Of a DNA stretch of 64,000 bases, positions 25,946-34,280 are shown piece by piece. Every line of letters begins with the position of its first letter. Position 1 is the stretch's first letter. The notes under the pieces are model-generated. The model did not search any database. It saw only the letters and a list, made by a program, of their open reading frames with translations, and had not been told where the DNA came from. Source of the DNA: Phycisphaeraceae bacterium (GTDB taxonomy: Bacteria > Planctomycetota > Phycisphaerae > Phycisphaerales > UBA1924); the NCBI GenBank assembly GCA_026126305.1, contig JAHCJI010000011.1, positions 1 to 64,000 of the forward strand, written 5' to 3'. Made by a program: the position numbers and the translations under genes.

Positions 25946-26227
25946 ATGGCTCAAGCCGCCAACCATCGCAAGCCGTTGCAGGAGTTGCCGACAATACCCG
26001 CCACGCCCGGACGGTCGGCGTTCTTCTTTGCCTGCATCGGTCTGTTGACCTTCGGCCTGCTGAGCCCCATCGCGCTGCTGGTCTCGCTGCTGGCCGTCCT
26101 CAACAGGCCCGATGGGTTTGGAGCTGCGGCGTTGTTCTTGAGCCTTGTTTCAACGCTGATTCTGGTGGACGTGATATTCCTCGGCGGCGTGATCATCCTC
26201 ATGCTCACCGGGCTGTTCATGGGCTGA
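25946..26227 (+). CDS. small two-span membrane protein
   Basis: 93 residues. Two hydrophobic spans (about 25-52 and about 60-90) with the short loop NRPDGFG between. The layout resembles small DUF4190-like membrane proteins, but no motif decides it. The TACAAT box directly upstream supports expression. It is convergent with uppP, with a 21-bp gap. Function unknown. Confidence 0.55.
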   Translation: MAQAANHRKPLQELPTIPATPGRSAFFFACIGLLTFGLLSPIALLVSLLAVLNRPDGFGAAALFLSLVSTLILVDVIFLGGVIILMLTGLFMG

Positions 26228-26248
26228 AGCGTTCGATGCACGGGCCGT

Positions 26249-27124
26249 TCAGCCACCGCCAGCGGGGAAGACGACGACGCCGCCAAAGACCGCTGCTCCC
26301 AATGCGGCCGCGAGGATCAGGCGATACCAGCCGAAGGGCGCAAGCCCGTGGGTGTTCAAGAAACCGATCAGCCACTTGACGGCCAGCACCGCGGCAAGCG
26401 TCGAGACCGCGATGCCCACCACGAGACTGGTCCAGCCGATCTCCTGCACCATTGTCGATCCGCCATCGGCCCGCGTGAAGTCCTTGTAGAGCTTCCACAC
26501 GCAGGCCCCACCCAGCGTCGGCAGGCCGAGCAGGAAGCTGAACTCGGCCGAGTCCTTGGGCTTGAGCCCCACGATGACACCGCCGGTGATGGTCATCATC
26601 GATCGGCTGGTACCGGGGATCATGGCAACGCACTGGAGCAGGCCGATGATCAGCGCCTGGGCAGGGCGCAACTCATCAATGGCCAAGCCCCGACCTTCTT
26701 TGCGACGGGGTGCGATGAGCACGCGGTCGAGCAGGATCATGTACACACCACCCAGGGCCAGCGCGGTCAACACTGCCGGCGCGTTGAACAGATAACGTTC
26801 GAGAGTGGATTCCAGTAAGAGGCCCAGGGCGACCGCGGGCAGGAATGCCACGATGATGTTGATGGCCAGCCGTAACCCGGCCCGGTCCTTACCAATGAGA
26901 CCGCGGATCATCTGCCAGACGCGGGCGCGATACAGCCCAAGCACGGCCAGGATGGCCCCGCCCTGGATCACAATGTTGAAGTTGTTGATGGCCGACTGGC
27001 TCTCGGGAGTGTCTCCCAAGCCCATCAGCCCCGACGCGAGGATCAGGTGTCCCGTCGAACTGATCGGGAGATACTCGGTGATCCCTTCGACGATGCCCAG
27101 CACGATGGCCTGCCACAATTCCAT
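26249..27124 (-). CDS. uppP: undecaprenyl-diphosphatase (BacA/UppP)
   Basis: 291 residues, integral membrane enzyme that removes a phosphate from undecaprenyl pyrophosphate to recycle the lipid carrier for peptidoglycan and LPS synthesis. Both active-site motifs are present: GIVEGITEYLPISSTGH at residues 10-26 and PGTSRS in the middle. About eight spans are visible and the length matches the family. The start at 27124 has a strong GAGGAGGAGG site. The encoded product links to the nearby peptidoglycan amidase only in pathway, not in operon. Divergent from the SpoU methyltransferase gene. Confidence 0.95.
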   Translation of the reverse strand: MELWQAIVLGIVEGITEYLPISSTGHLILASGLMGLGDTPESQSAINNFNIVIQGGAILAVLGLYRARVWQMIRGLIGKDRAGLRLAINIIVAFLPAVALGLLLESTLERYLFNAPAVLTALALGGVYMILLDRVLIAPRRKEGRGLAIDELRPAQALIIGLLQCVAMIPGTSRSMMTITGGVIVGLKPKDSAEFSFLLGLPTLGGACVWKLYKDFTRADGGSTMVQEIGWTSLVVGIAVSTLAAVLAVKWLIGFLNTHGLAPFGWYRLILAAALGAAVFGGVVVFPAGGG

Positions 27125-27229
27125 CGGTGGTCACCTCCTCCTCGAACCGTGGACCCTACGCCGGAACCGAAATTTCGTTCACAGTCTGCCCAAACCAGCC
27201 ATCGGGCAGACGGGTGGCGAAAATCAACC

Positions 27230-28111
27230 ATGAAGGCAGTGTCCGGACCAAAATTCATCGAAGTTGAGGATCTGGCGGTACCAGGCCTGGAGCCCTACCG
27301 CAACCAGAAGGACGCCTGGTTGCGAGTCCAGCAGTTCGGCGGCACCGGCCTCGGTGGCCTGTTCATGGCCGAAGGCGAGATCGTCGTTCGGGAACTCATC
27401 GCGTCGGCATACGAAGTTTGTTCGGTTCTCATCACCACGACCAGGCTGGAATCGATGCGAGACGCAATCGGGACTCTCCCTGTGGGTACGCCGGTCTACG
27501 TCGCCACACGAGACGTGGCCGAGGACATCGTCGGGTTCGACATGCACCGAGGCATCTTGGCTCTTGGCCGTTGCGTGTCCGCCCTGAGCATGACGGAGTT
27601 GGCTCATCGGGCCCGTTGCCTGCTGGTGCTGGAGGGCTTGAGCAACCACGACAACATCGGATCGCTGTACCGGTGCTTGTCGGCCCTTGGGCCTGCCGAG
27701 AGCGGCGTGGTGCTCGGGCCGGGCTGTGCCGATCCGTTTTATCGGAAGTCGCTGCGCGTCTCGATGGGGCACGTCCTGCGAATCCCTACGGCTCGGGCCA
27801 ACGATTGGCCGGGCTCATTGCAGGTTTTGGGCGATCTTGGATTCGAGGTGCTGGCCTTGACCCCCGAAGCCGACGCCAAGCCGCTGCATGAGGCCGCCTT
27901 GCGATGCCCGCCCTCGCGCGTGGCCTTGGTGCTCGGGGCCGAGGGGCCTGGGCTGACCCCGGCCGCTCTGCGGGCCTGTGGCAGGCGGGCCCGCGTGCCC
28001 ATGAATCCCGGGGTCGATTCGTTAAATGTCGCTGTGTCGGCCGCGATCGCCTTGTCGTGGATCTGCAAGACCGGCCCGGGAGGGGAACAAGTCCCGGCCG
28101 GGAGCGTCTAA
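27230..28111 (+). CDS. SpoU/TrmH-family RNA 2'-O-methyltransferase
   Basis: 293 residues. N-terminal substrate-binding domain (about 1-120) is followed by the knotted SPOUT domain. Its three motifs are clear: LEGLSNHDNIGSLYRC (Asn and Arg), LVLGAEGPGLTPAAL, and VPMNPGVDSLNVAVSAAIAL. It transfers a methyl group from S-adenosylmethionine to a ribose 2'-OH of rRNA or tRNA; the target position cannot be told. ATG 27230 is chosen because the family body begins there; the ribosome site is weak. The frame is open upstream but overlaps uppP. Confidence 0.87.
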   Translation: MKAVSGPKFIEVEDLAVPGLEPYRNQKDAWLRVQQFGGTGLGGLFMAEGEIVVRELIASAYEVCSVLITTTRLESMRDAIGTLPVGTPVYVATRDVAEDIVGFDMHRGILALGRCVSALSMTELAHRARCLLVLEGLSNHDNIGSLYRCLSALGPAESGVVLGPGCADPFYRKSLRVSMGHVLRIPTARANDWPGSLQVLGDLGFEVLALTPEADAKPLHEAALRCPPSRVALVLGAEGPGLTPAALRACGRRARVPMNPGVDSLNVAVSAAIALSWICKTGPGGEQVPAGSV

Positions 28112-28229
28112 AATGGGCGAACCCCGGAACTTCGGGCGGCGTGATATGCCCGGGGCGTAACGCCTCGCCACGTACGGGCGTGAACTATGCTCGGGGGTCG
28201 TCCCGGTTTCGCACGTATCCAAGGGTTTC

Positions 28230-29630
28230 ATGAAAGCACCGCGAACGGAGAGAGGGCCACGGACCATGCGTCAGATCACACGAGGCATCCTTGTTGCAAC
28301 CCTGGCCACGTTTGTGGGCTCGCCGATCGCCGCCACCGCGTTGGCACAAGGCGCTGGTCAGGGCAACCAGATCCTGCGTGAGGGCTCGGGCGAGCGCCGT
28401 CAAGCGCTCGACGCCATGGAGTTCCAGCCCTTCGATCGCACGATCTTGGCTGGCCTGACCGACTGGGTAGGCAACCCCGTCTCCGCTGCCGACATCGATG
28501 GCAAGCCCCTGCTCATCCTGACATGGGCCAGTTGGCACAGCGGGTCGACGGCCTCGGCCCGCGCCGCCAAACTCATCCACGACACCTACGCGGGCAATGG
28601 TCTGATCGTCATCGGCGTGCATTCCGATGACGGATACGACACCGCGGCGACGACCGCCGAACGCTTCCGCCTGGGCTTCCCGATCGCGCGCGACGCGGGC
28701 TCGAAATTCCGCCAGGCGATCAAGGCGGACATGGATCCGAATTTTTACGTGGTCGATCGTGCCGGCAACCTTCGGTTTGCCGACGTCGAGCGAGCCAGCG
28801 TGCGCGACGCGGCCCGGATCGTGACCGAAGAAACCCGTGAGCAGGCCGAGCGGGCCAAGTCTGCAACCCTTGACAAGGCCAACCAGCCCGTAACGCGGAC
28901 CATCGAAGTGGTGGCCGAGGGCGACGTGGCCAAGATTCCCGAATGGTCGATCCCCGTCCAGCCGCCCATCGCCTACGAAGACGCGGGCTGGCCCGCGCGC
29001 TGGCGCGAGTACGAGGAACTGGCCGGTGCCGAGTTCACCCGCCGCGGCAGTCGCCAGTTGCCGGTCGTGGACTTCAACAGCCAGTTGATCACGTGGACCG
29101 GTGAGAAGCCCCCGATGGACGGCCGCATCCGCGTGGTCTACTTCTGGGCCCACAACCGTCCCGTCAGCTACGAACGCGTGCAGACGTACATGGATGAACT
29201 CCAGCGTCGGTATGGGCGGGACATCGTGGTCATTGGTGCGTCGGTGCCGGCCATCCGGCTCACTTCCAATGATCGAAACAACCCCGACGCCGAGGCCCAG
29301 GCCATGGAGCGATTCGCGACCACGCTCCTGACAACGCTCAGCCGCGCCAACCTCAAGCACGCCATCCTGTTCGACCGAGAGTGGGAACTGCTGACCACGA
29401 CCCTCGGCAAGGCGTCCGCGTGGGGCACGCAGATGGGCGAGGAAGTCGCTACGGCCGAGTACTTCCCACTGGTGGTCATTTACAGCACCGATAACATGGT
29501 TCGTTGGATGGGCAACCCGCTCAACGACCGCTTCGCCGTGGCACTGAACCGAGCGATCGATGCCGATCCGGCCGTGCGTGTCCGCCGCGAGCGGGACGAA
29601 CAGTACCTTGCACGGATTCGCAATCGCTGA
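28230..29630 (+). CDS. exported tandem thioredoxin-fold protein without active-site cysteines
   Basis: 466 residues. N-terminal signal peptide ending near ATALAQG. Residues about 70-200 look like a TlpA/redoxin domain (KPLLILTWASWHSGST, VIGVHSDDGYD, DPNFYVVDRAGNLRF), but the usual WCxxC is WHSGST. A second similar domain (about 290-450: IRVVYFWAHNRPVSYERVQTYMDEL, IVVIGASV) also has no CxxC. It therefore cannot be a classic thiol oxidoreductase. ATG 28230 has AAGGG at good spacing; ATG 28266 (MRQITRG) is the alternative and gives a tidier signal peptide. The trmL gene follows by 11 bp. Confidence 0.68.
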   Translation: MKAPRTERGPRTMRQITRGILVATLATFVGSPIAATALAQGAGQGNQILREGSGERRQALDAMEFQPFDRTILAGLTDWVGNPVSAADIDGKPLLILTWASWHSGSTASARAAKLIHDTYAGNGLIVIGVHSDDGYDTAATTAERFRLGFPIARDAGSKFRQAIKADMDPNFYVVDRAGNLRFADVERASVRDAARIVTEETREQAERAKSATLDKANQPVTRTIEVVAEGDVAKIPEWSIPVQPPIAYEDAGWPARWREYEELAGAEFTRRGSRQLPVVDFNSQLITWTGEKPPMDGRIRVVYFWAHNRPVSYERVQTYMDELQRRYGRDIVVIGASVPAIRLTSNDRNNPDAEAQAMERFATTLLTTLSRANLKHAILFDREWELLTTTLGKASAWGTQMGEEVATAEYFPLVVIYSTDNMVRWMGNPLNDRFAVALNRAIDADPAVRVRRERDEQYLARIRNR

Positions 29631-29641
29631 GCGATCCGACG

Positions 29642-30160
29642 TTGCAGATCCACAAGACACCGTTTGATCCACACTTCCACGTCGTCCTGCACGAGCCCGA
29701 GATCCCGCAGAACACTGGGAACATCGGGCGGACGTGCCTGGCGATGGGGGCGTGCCTTCACCTCATCGAGCCACTGGGGTTCGACTTGGACGAGAAGGCG
29801 CTGCGCCGGGCTGGGCTGGATTATTGGCCGCGGCTCAGTCCGCGCATCTACCCCAATTGGGGGGCTTACATCGAGGCCCATCCCGATGCACGGCGCTGGT
29901 ACTTCACCGCTCGCAAGGGGCGTGCATATTTTGAGGTTGCGTTCTCGTCCGGCGACCACCTCGTGTTCGGCAAGGAGACCGCTGGACTGCCACGCTCGCT
30001 GCTCGAGGGTCACGAGGATGCATGGCTGAGCATCCCGATGCGGCGGGGAGAGCGCAGCCTGAACCTCTCCACCGTTGTTTGTGCCGCATTGTGCGAGGGC
30101 GTACGTCAAGGCATTGACGCGGGTTGGGTTGGGCTTGGAGACGGCGCATACTTGCTTTAG
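29642..30160 (+). CDS. trmL: tRNA (cytidine(34)-2'-O)-methyltransferase
   Basis: 172 residues, minimal SPOUT methyltransferase that modifies the wobble ribose of certain leucine tRNAs. The three motifs are complete: EPEIPQNTGNIGRTC, LVFGKETAGLP and IPMRRGERSLNLSTVVCAALCEG. The N-terminal FHVVLHEPEI matches where TrmL begins. No ATG suits: I chose TTG 29642, 11 bp after the previous stop; an upstream ATG (29504) would overlap the previous gene by 127 bp. It is slightly longer than the usual about 157 residues. Confidence 0.88.
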   Translation: MQIHKTPFDPHFHVVLHEPEIPQNTGNIGRTCLAMGACLHLIEPLGFDLDEKALRRAGLDYWPRLSPRIYPNWGAYIEAHPDARRWYFTARKGRAYFEVAFSSGDHLVFGKETAGLPRSLLEGHEDAWLSIPMRRGERSLNLSTVVCAALCEGVRQGIDAGWVGLGDGAYLL

Positions 30161-30250
30161 TTAGGGTTATAGTTGGATTCATGATGCAATTTTGAAACAA
30201 TTTGTAACTGGATTGAGAACTGATTAAGCAACGAATGCGTATGGAGTTAC
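30161..30250. other. AT-rich island in GC-rich surroundings
   Basis: About 90 bp after trmL are strikingly AT-rich for this genome, with TTATAG, ATTTTGAAACAATTTG and similar strings. No gene, IS end or clear promoter pair is seen. It may hold promoters or be a remnant of inserted DNA. Confidence 0.6.
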
Positions 30251-30329
30251 GTGGTCCGCCCGGTCTCCGAACGCAAGGCCGGGGCCGCCCGAAGGGGCCG
30301 GAGCCACGGCATCTCTCTCTCCTCCTCCG

Positions 30330-30367
30330 GTGTACCACTCGCTTGTCGGCGGGTGGTACACTGTTTT
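30330..30367 (+). terminator. 13-bp hairpin with short T-run directly before a start codon
   Basis: GTGTACCACTCGC pairs with GCGGGTGGTACAC (one T-G pair) around the loop TTGTCG at 30343-30348, then TGTTTT and the ATG at 30368. The shape is that of an intrinsic terminator for the upstream unit. The right arm also holds TACACT (30357-30362), a possible -10 box for a leaderless message from 30368, so it could equally be an operator. Confidence 0.55.
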
Positions 30368-30601
30368 ATGAGCGAACGGATTCGGATCTCGGGTTCCCGT
30401 CGCGGCTTGCAAGGTGCTCTGGTGCTCTCGCTGGTCGTCATTGCTGGAAGCGGATGCCGCGACCCATTGATCACCGATCGTCAGCAACGGAGCCCCTTCC
30501 AGCAGTACGATCGTGTCCGGAGCCAAGACCCTGATCCGTTTGTTCTGGATGAGTTTGGCCGCCGTCGCCCGAACTTGACCGACCGGCTTTCGCCTCGATA
30601 A
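30368..30601 (+). CDS. small lipoprotein
   Basis: 77 residues. n-region MSERIRISGSRRG, hydrophobic core, and lipobox AGSGC giving Cys30. The mature part of 48 residues is polar, rich in Arg, Asp and Pro, with no family recognised. There is no Shine-Dalgarno before ATG 30368; a hairpin ends six bases upstream. The frame is open further upstream but that part lacks a signal-peptide start. Reality is supported by the textbook lipoprotein signal. Confidence 0.55.
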   Translation: MSERIRISGSRRGLQGALVLSLVVIAGSGCRDPLITDRQQRSPFQQYDRVRSQDPDPFVLDEFGRRRPNLTDRLSPR

Positions 30602-30743
30602 GCCCATAACCGTGTCAAACCTTGCGACCGGCGCGTGTCCGACATCTTCGGACCTAAATATGCAAAGCGCCGAGGCGGTCTATTCCGATGCTCACGTGCG
30701 CGCACGGCGCTATTGTCGAAACGCCTCGACGGATTGGGCACCA

Positions 30744-31454
30744 ATGACCATGGACGGACGCCAGCAGGTTTTCTCAGGGGCTGTATCAGGGCACGTCGTG
30801 CTCGGGGCTCTCCTGCGTTCTCGGCGTGGGATGGTCTTGACGAGTTTTGCGGCCTCGATGGTGTTGCTGGCCTCGGCCCTTGTGCTGATGGAAGGGGAAC
30901 CGCGGCCATCGGTGGGCGGTCGCAGCATCGCTCCATTGGCGGCCGCCTCGTCCAGCATGGCCTTGGAAACGATCCTCAAGCCGCCGGCCGAACTGGACCG
31001 TCATCGGTGGAAACGCATCGTCGTCCACCACAGCCAGAGCCGGCATGGGGACGCGGCCCAGTTGGCTCGTGCACATCAGGCCCAGGGCCTGGCCGGGCTG
31101 GGTTTCCATTTTGTCATCGGGAACGGGCGTGGCATGGCCGACGGTGAGTTGCATGTGGCCGAGCGTTGGCTGCGGCAGCAGCCCGGTGCCCACGTGGCGG
31201 GCCCTGACAGCCTGACCTACAACCGCGATTCCATCGGTGTGTGCCTTGTGGGTGACGGCCGTCTCGAGTCGTTCGGTCGAGGCCAGTTGGAGCGTCTTGT
31301 GGCCGCCGTCGCGACCCTCGCCCGGGAATTGGACATCCCCGCCGATCGCATCCATTTGCATGAGGACGTTTCGGGTCTCATGGATCCGGGCCCGTACTTC
31401 CCCCGAGAGAGTTTTTATCAGCGTCTTGCCGAAGCCGGTGTTCGGGCCCGGTAG
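30744..31454 (+). CDS. membrane-anchored N-acetylmuramoyl-L-alanine amidase (Amidase_2)
   Basis: 236 residues. One membrane span (about 31-50) anchors an Amidase_2/PGRP-like domain at about 90-230. The zinc ligands are visible: His in IVVHHSQ, His in GAHVAG, and the C-terminal MDPGPYFP loop. SIGVCLVGDG matches the family's 'IGI(C/A)LVGN'. The enzyme would cut the amide bond between MurNAc and the stem peptide in the periplasm. ATG 30744 is taken as start because later Met residues would cut the anchor; the frame is open from 30612. The Cys/Asp usual at the third zinc position is Asp here. Confidence 0.75.
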   Translation: MTMDGRQQVFSGAVSGHVVLGALLRSRRGMVLTSFAASMVLLASALVLMEGEPRPSVGGRSIAPLAAASSSMALETILKPPAELDRHRWKRIVVHHSQSRHGDAAQLARAHQAQGLAGLGFHFVIGNGRGMADGELHVAERWLRQQPGAHVAGPDSLTYNRDSIGVCLVGDGRLESFGRGQLERLVAAVATLARELDIPADRIHLHEDVSGLMDPGPYFPRESFYQRLAEAGVRAR

Positions 31455-31829
31455 GCCCGTTTAGCCTGATTCGCGATGGTCCTTGCAACCGCATCGGTCG
31501 CGATCCGAACAAGATGGCGAGCCGCGTCGTTCCCCACCGCGGCCCGAGTGGTCCGTGAGTCCGTGTCACATTGACCGCTCTCCCAATGCTGGAACAATCC
31601 CGCAGGGTTGGGTCCGATAGGGCCGAACCGGATGCCTGGTGGTATTGCCATAAGCGTCCGGAGGTACGAAGCGGTTGGGCTTTGGCCCGGGTTCATGTTG
31701 GAGCGAATCCGGGGCTGCGGCGGGCCGATAGACCGGCTACCGTAGTCGCCCATTGCCGGGGCTTGGATCTTCCCGGTTGATAGGGTATTGGATGGGAGTG
31801 GCCACTCGCGGGCCCGAGCGTCAGGATCG
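31455..31829 (+). other. 375-bp gene-free stretch before the kinase gene
   Basis: No coding pattern I would trust on either strand. It holds several short GC-rich inverted repeats, e.g. GGGC/GCCC around 31676-31690, and no known RNA family motif that I recognise. The kinase promoter should be in its right half, but no clear -35/-10 pair stands out. It is long for this compact region, so an unannotated small RNA or long leader is possible. Confidence 0.4.
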
Positions 31830-32729
31830 ATGGAGTGGCCAGTCGGATGGCCTTTGGAGCGTTCGCAGGTGGAGCCTCTTCGCAAAGGTGACGTCATCGA
31901 GGGTCACCGGATCCTTGGGGAATTGGGGCGCGGGGCCGCGTCGATTATTTATCTTGCGCAGGACGAGAAGTCCAAGCAGATCTCGGCCCTCAAGCACGTC
32001 AAGCGAGAGAACCCCAAGGACCAGCGTTTCCTCGAGCAGGCCGAGTACGAGTACAAGGTCTCGAGCAAACTCGACCATCCCAACATCCGCAAGATCAAGC
32101 GACTGATCAAGCGTAAGCACCTGCTCCAGGTCAAGGAACTGTTCCTGGTGATGGAACTGGTTGATGGGCTGGCGATGGACCAGAGCCCGCCGAAGACCTT
32201 CGACAAGGCGTTGTCGGTGTTCCAGCAGGTAGCCGACGCGTTATCGCACATGCACGAGCGTGGCTTTGTGCATGCGGACATGAAGCCCAACAACGTGGTG
32301 GTCTCGCCCGAAGGGGTGGTCAAGATCATCGATCTGGGCCAGTCGTGCGCGACGGGCACGATCAAACCCCGCATCCAGGGCACTCCCGATTACATCGCCC
32401 CCGAGCAGGTGCATCGCCGCGCCATCACGCCCAAGACCGATATCTACAACCTTGGTGCGACGATGTACGCGATCCTCACCGGTAAGCGAGTCCCGACGGC
32501 CTTGGCCGACGAGAACTCACTCCTGGGCTCGCTGGACGACAGCATGATCGAGAAGCCACGGCCCGCGATCGAACTCAACGAACGCATCCACCCGAAGCTG
32601 AACGAACTGGTGATGCAGTGTGTCGAGATCGACCCCGGCCGGCGGCCCGAGTCGATGGCCTATGTGGCCGACCGGCTGAACCTGATCCAAGGCATCGTGC
32701 GTGCCGAGGCCGAGCGTTCGGCCGTTTGA
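31830..32729 (+). CDS. serine/threonine protein kinase (Hanks type)
   Basis: 299 residues, a bare kinase domain without membrane span. Gly-rich loop LGRGAAS (33-39), Lys55 (SALKHVK), alpha-C glutamate near 69-74, catalytic HADMKPNN (Asp150, with HAD for HRD), DLG for DFG (Asp168), GTPDYIAPEQ activation segment and DIYNLGATMYAILTG. All key residues for phosphotransfer are present, so it should be active in the cytoplasm. ATG 31830 has AGGA close upstream; TTG 31788 or GTG 31869 are possible. A PPP-like phosphatase gene follows after 36 bp and the flagellar cluster starts 1.06 kb downstream. Confidence 0.85.
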   Translation: MEWPVGWPLERSQVEPLRKGDVIEGHRILGELGRGAASIIYLAQDEKSKQISALKHVKRENPKDQRFLEQAEYEYKVSSKLDHPNIRKIKRLIKRKHLLQVKELFLVMELVDGLAMDQSPPKTFDKALSVFQQVADALSHMHERGFVHADMKPNNVVVSPEGVVKIIDLGQSCATGTIKPRIQGTPDYIAPEQVHRRAITPKTDIYNLGATMYAILTGKRVPTALADENSLLGSLDDSMIEKPRPAIELNERIHPKLNELVMQCVEIDPGRRPESMAYVADRLNLIQGIVRAEAERSAV

Positions 32730-32765
32730 TCTTGTGCGAGAACCCTTTGGCAGAGGATGGCCTTG

Positions 32766-33686
32766 ATGCGGGTGCATGCCTTTGAAGGGCTCGACCTTGC
32801 CTCGGCCGATGAGGTGTGCCGGGTCTTACGGACGGCCGGAGAGGCCTCTCGAGACGCATCTTGCAGGCGTGGTTCGATTGACTGGACCGAGGCACCGGGC
32901 GTGTTGATTGCCACGGGCGATATCCATGACAACCCCCTGCACCTTTCTCGTGTCATCGAGGCCGCCGGATTGCACGGCGACGTGGAAGCGACGCCCGAGT
33001 CGGAGCGGAGCCACCTGACGCTGCACGAATTGATCCACGGCGAGCACCTGATGGGTGGCATGGACTTCAGTTATCGAGCGTTGGTCCGTGTCGCGGCACT
33101 CAAGGCGGCATATCCCGAGCACGTGCATGTTCTGCTGGCCAACCATGAGTTGGCCCAGATCATCGGATCCGGGATTATCAAGGACGGCGTACGCGTGGTC
33201 GAGGCCTTCAATGATGGCGTGGAGCGTGTCTTTGGTGACGAGGCTCGACGGGTTTACGATGCCATTGCGGGGTTCGTGCGTTCGATGCCTTTGGCGTTGC
33301 GCTGCGATACACCCAGGGGTGTCATCCAGTGCAGTCATAGCGTGCCCAGCCCGGCGATGATGGGGCGTTTTGACGTGGGCATCCTGGATCGCGACCTGAC
33401 CGAAGCCGACTACCAGCCGCTGACGGGCTCGGCTCACATGATGGTGTGGGGGCGGCACTATGACGCCGAGAGTCTGGAAGACCTGGTCGAGCGTTGGGGC
33501 GTGACGATGTTCATTCTTGGGCACGAGAAGGTGCCCGAAGGGGCGCGATTTGTTCCGCCTTGCGCGGTGGTGCTGAACAGCGACCATGCCAATGGGGTAT
33601 ACCTGCCCATCGACCTGACCGAGCCGCCCGACCCCCAGGGGGCACCGAGATTTGCCAGGCGGCTGGCCCAGCCCGTGCTCGACTGA
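32766..33686 (+). CDS. PPP-like metallophosphoesterase
   Basis: 306 residues. Di-metal phosphoesterase motifs: GDIHDN near residue 52 and ANHEL near 125, then a His in QCSHSVP and GHEKVPEGA toward the C-terminus. GDxHxN/NHE is the serine/threonine phosphatase-like (PPP) version of the calcineurin fold rather than the UshA type. No signal peptide, so cytoplasmic. ATG 32766 is chosen because AGAGG lies nine bases upstream; ATG 32757 abuts the same AGAGG too closely. It directly follows the kinase gene, which suggests a matched phosphorylation/dephosphorylation pair. Protein versus small-molecule substrate is not decided. Confidence 0.72.
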   Translation: MRVHAFEGLDLASADEVCRVLRTAGEASRDASCRRGSIDWTEAPGVLIATGDIHDNPLHLSRVIEAAGLHGDVEATPESERSHLTLHELIHGEHLMGGMDFSYRALVRVAALKAAYPEHVHVLLANHELAQIIGSGIIKDGVRVVEAFNDGVERVFGDEARRVYDAIAGFVRSMPLALRCDTPRGVIQCSHSVPSPAMMGRFDVGILDRDLTEADYQPLTGSAHMMVWGRHYDAESLEDLVERWGVTMFILGHEKVPEGARFVPPCAVVLNSDHANGVYLPIDLTEPPDPQGAPRFARRLAQPVLD

Positions 33687-33793
33687 CCCGCAGAGGCGAC
33701 CCAAGGCAGGATTTGCGCGTCTATTGAAGTTTTTGCGTCCAGCCGTCCGATGGCAGGCCGTGGGCGTGGAGTGCGCCCGGTCTGGAGGTCAGG

Positions 33794-34276
33794 ATGACCC
33801 AAGGCGGTGGACGTGGGGGCGAGAGCGCCCTGGCCCTCTTGCGTGAGCGGGTGTTGCCCGCGCTGGAGCGGCAGGCGGCGTTGTACGACCAACTGGCGGC
33901 CTTTGGGCCAAGGCAGGACGCACTGATCGAATCGGATCAGGGCGATGGACTCCTGCGCCTGATGGGCGAGCGGCAAACGGTCGTGGATGAACTGGTCGAG
34001 GTCCATCGGAGCATCGAGGACATTCGTGACCGCTGGCAGGGGTTCGTCGAGTCGCTGCCAGCCGGGGAGCGGATGGCCTTGGGCGAGCGATTGAATGCAC
34101 TCAAGGCCCTGGCGGCCCGCGTTCACGAGCAGGACGCTCGCACCCGCGAGCAACTGGACAGCGCAAGAGAACGCGTGCGGGAGGGCTTGGGAGACCTCGG
34201 CCGGGCGCGTGGCGCGATGCGTGCCTACGGGCCCACGGGTGGGGCTTTGCCGCGTCACCAGGACCGGGAGGCCTAA
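33794..34276 (+). CDS. flgN: FlgN-like flagellar export chaperone
   Basis: 160 residues, almost all helix with long charged heptads, the size and look of FlgN, which escorts hook-filament junction proteins FlgK and FlgL to the export gate. Sequence identity in this family is low, so the call leans on position: first gene of the flagellar cluster, 4 bp before the histidine kinase gene. ATG 33794 follows a strong GGAGG. No FlgK/FlgL gene is in the window. It could instead be another coiled-coil motility protein. Confidence 0.5.
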   Translation: MTQGGGRGGESALALLRERVLPALERQAALYDQLAAFGPRQDALIESDQGDGLLRLMGERQTVVDELVEVHRSIEDIRDRWQGFVESLPAGERMALGERLNALKALAARVHEQDARTREQLDSARERVREGLGDLGRARGAMRAYGPTGGALPRHQDREA

Positions 34277-34280
34277 GGGC

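Noticed and set aside
31418..31897. Minus-strand 159-codon frame over the gap before the kinase gene
   Set aside because: No ribosome site, composition not protein-like, overlaps both flanking genes.
33725..33770. Possible sigma-28 or sigma-54 promoter before flgN
   Set aside because: TGAAGTTT resembles a sigma-28 -35 but GCCGAT does not follow at 11 bases. TGGCAGGCCGTGGGC has GG-N10-GC but lacks TTGC and is in GC-rich DNA where this spacing is common.
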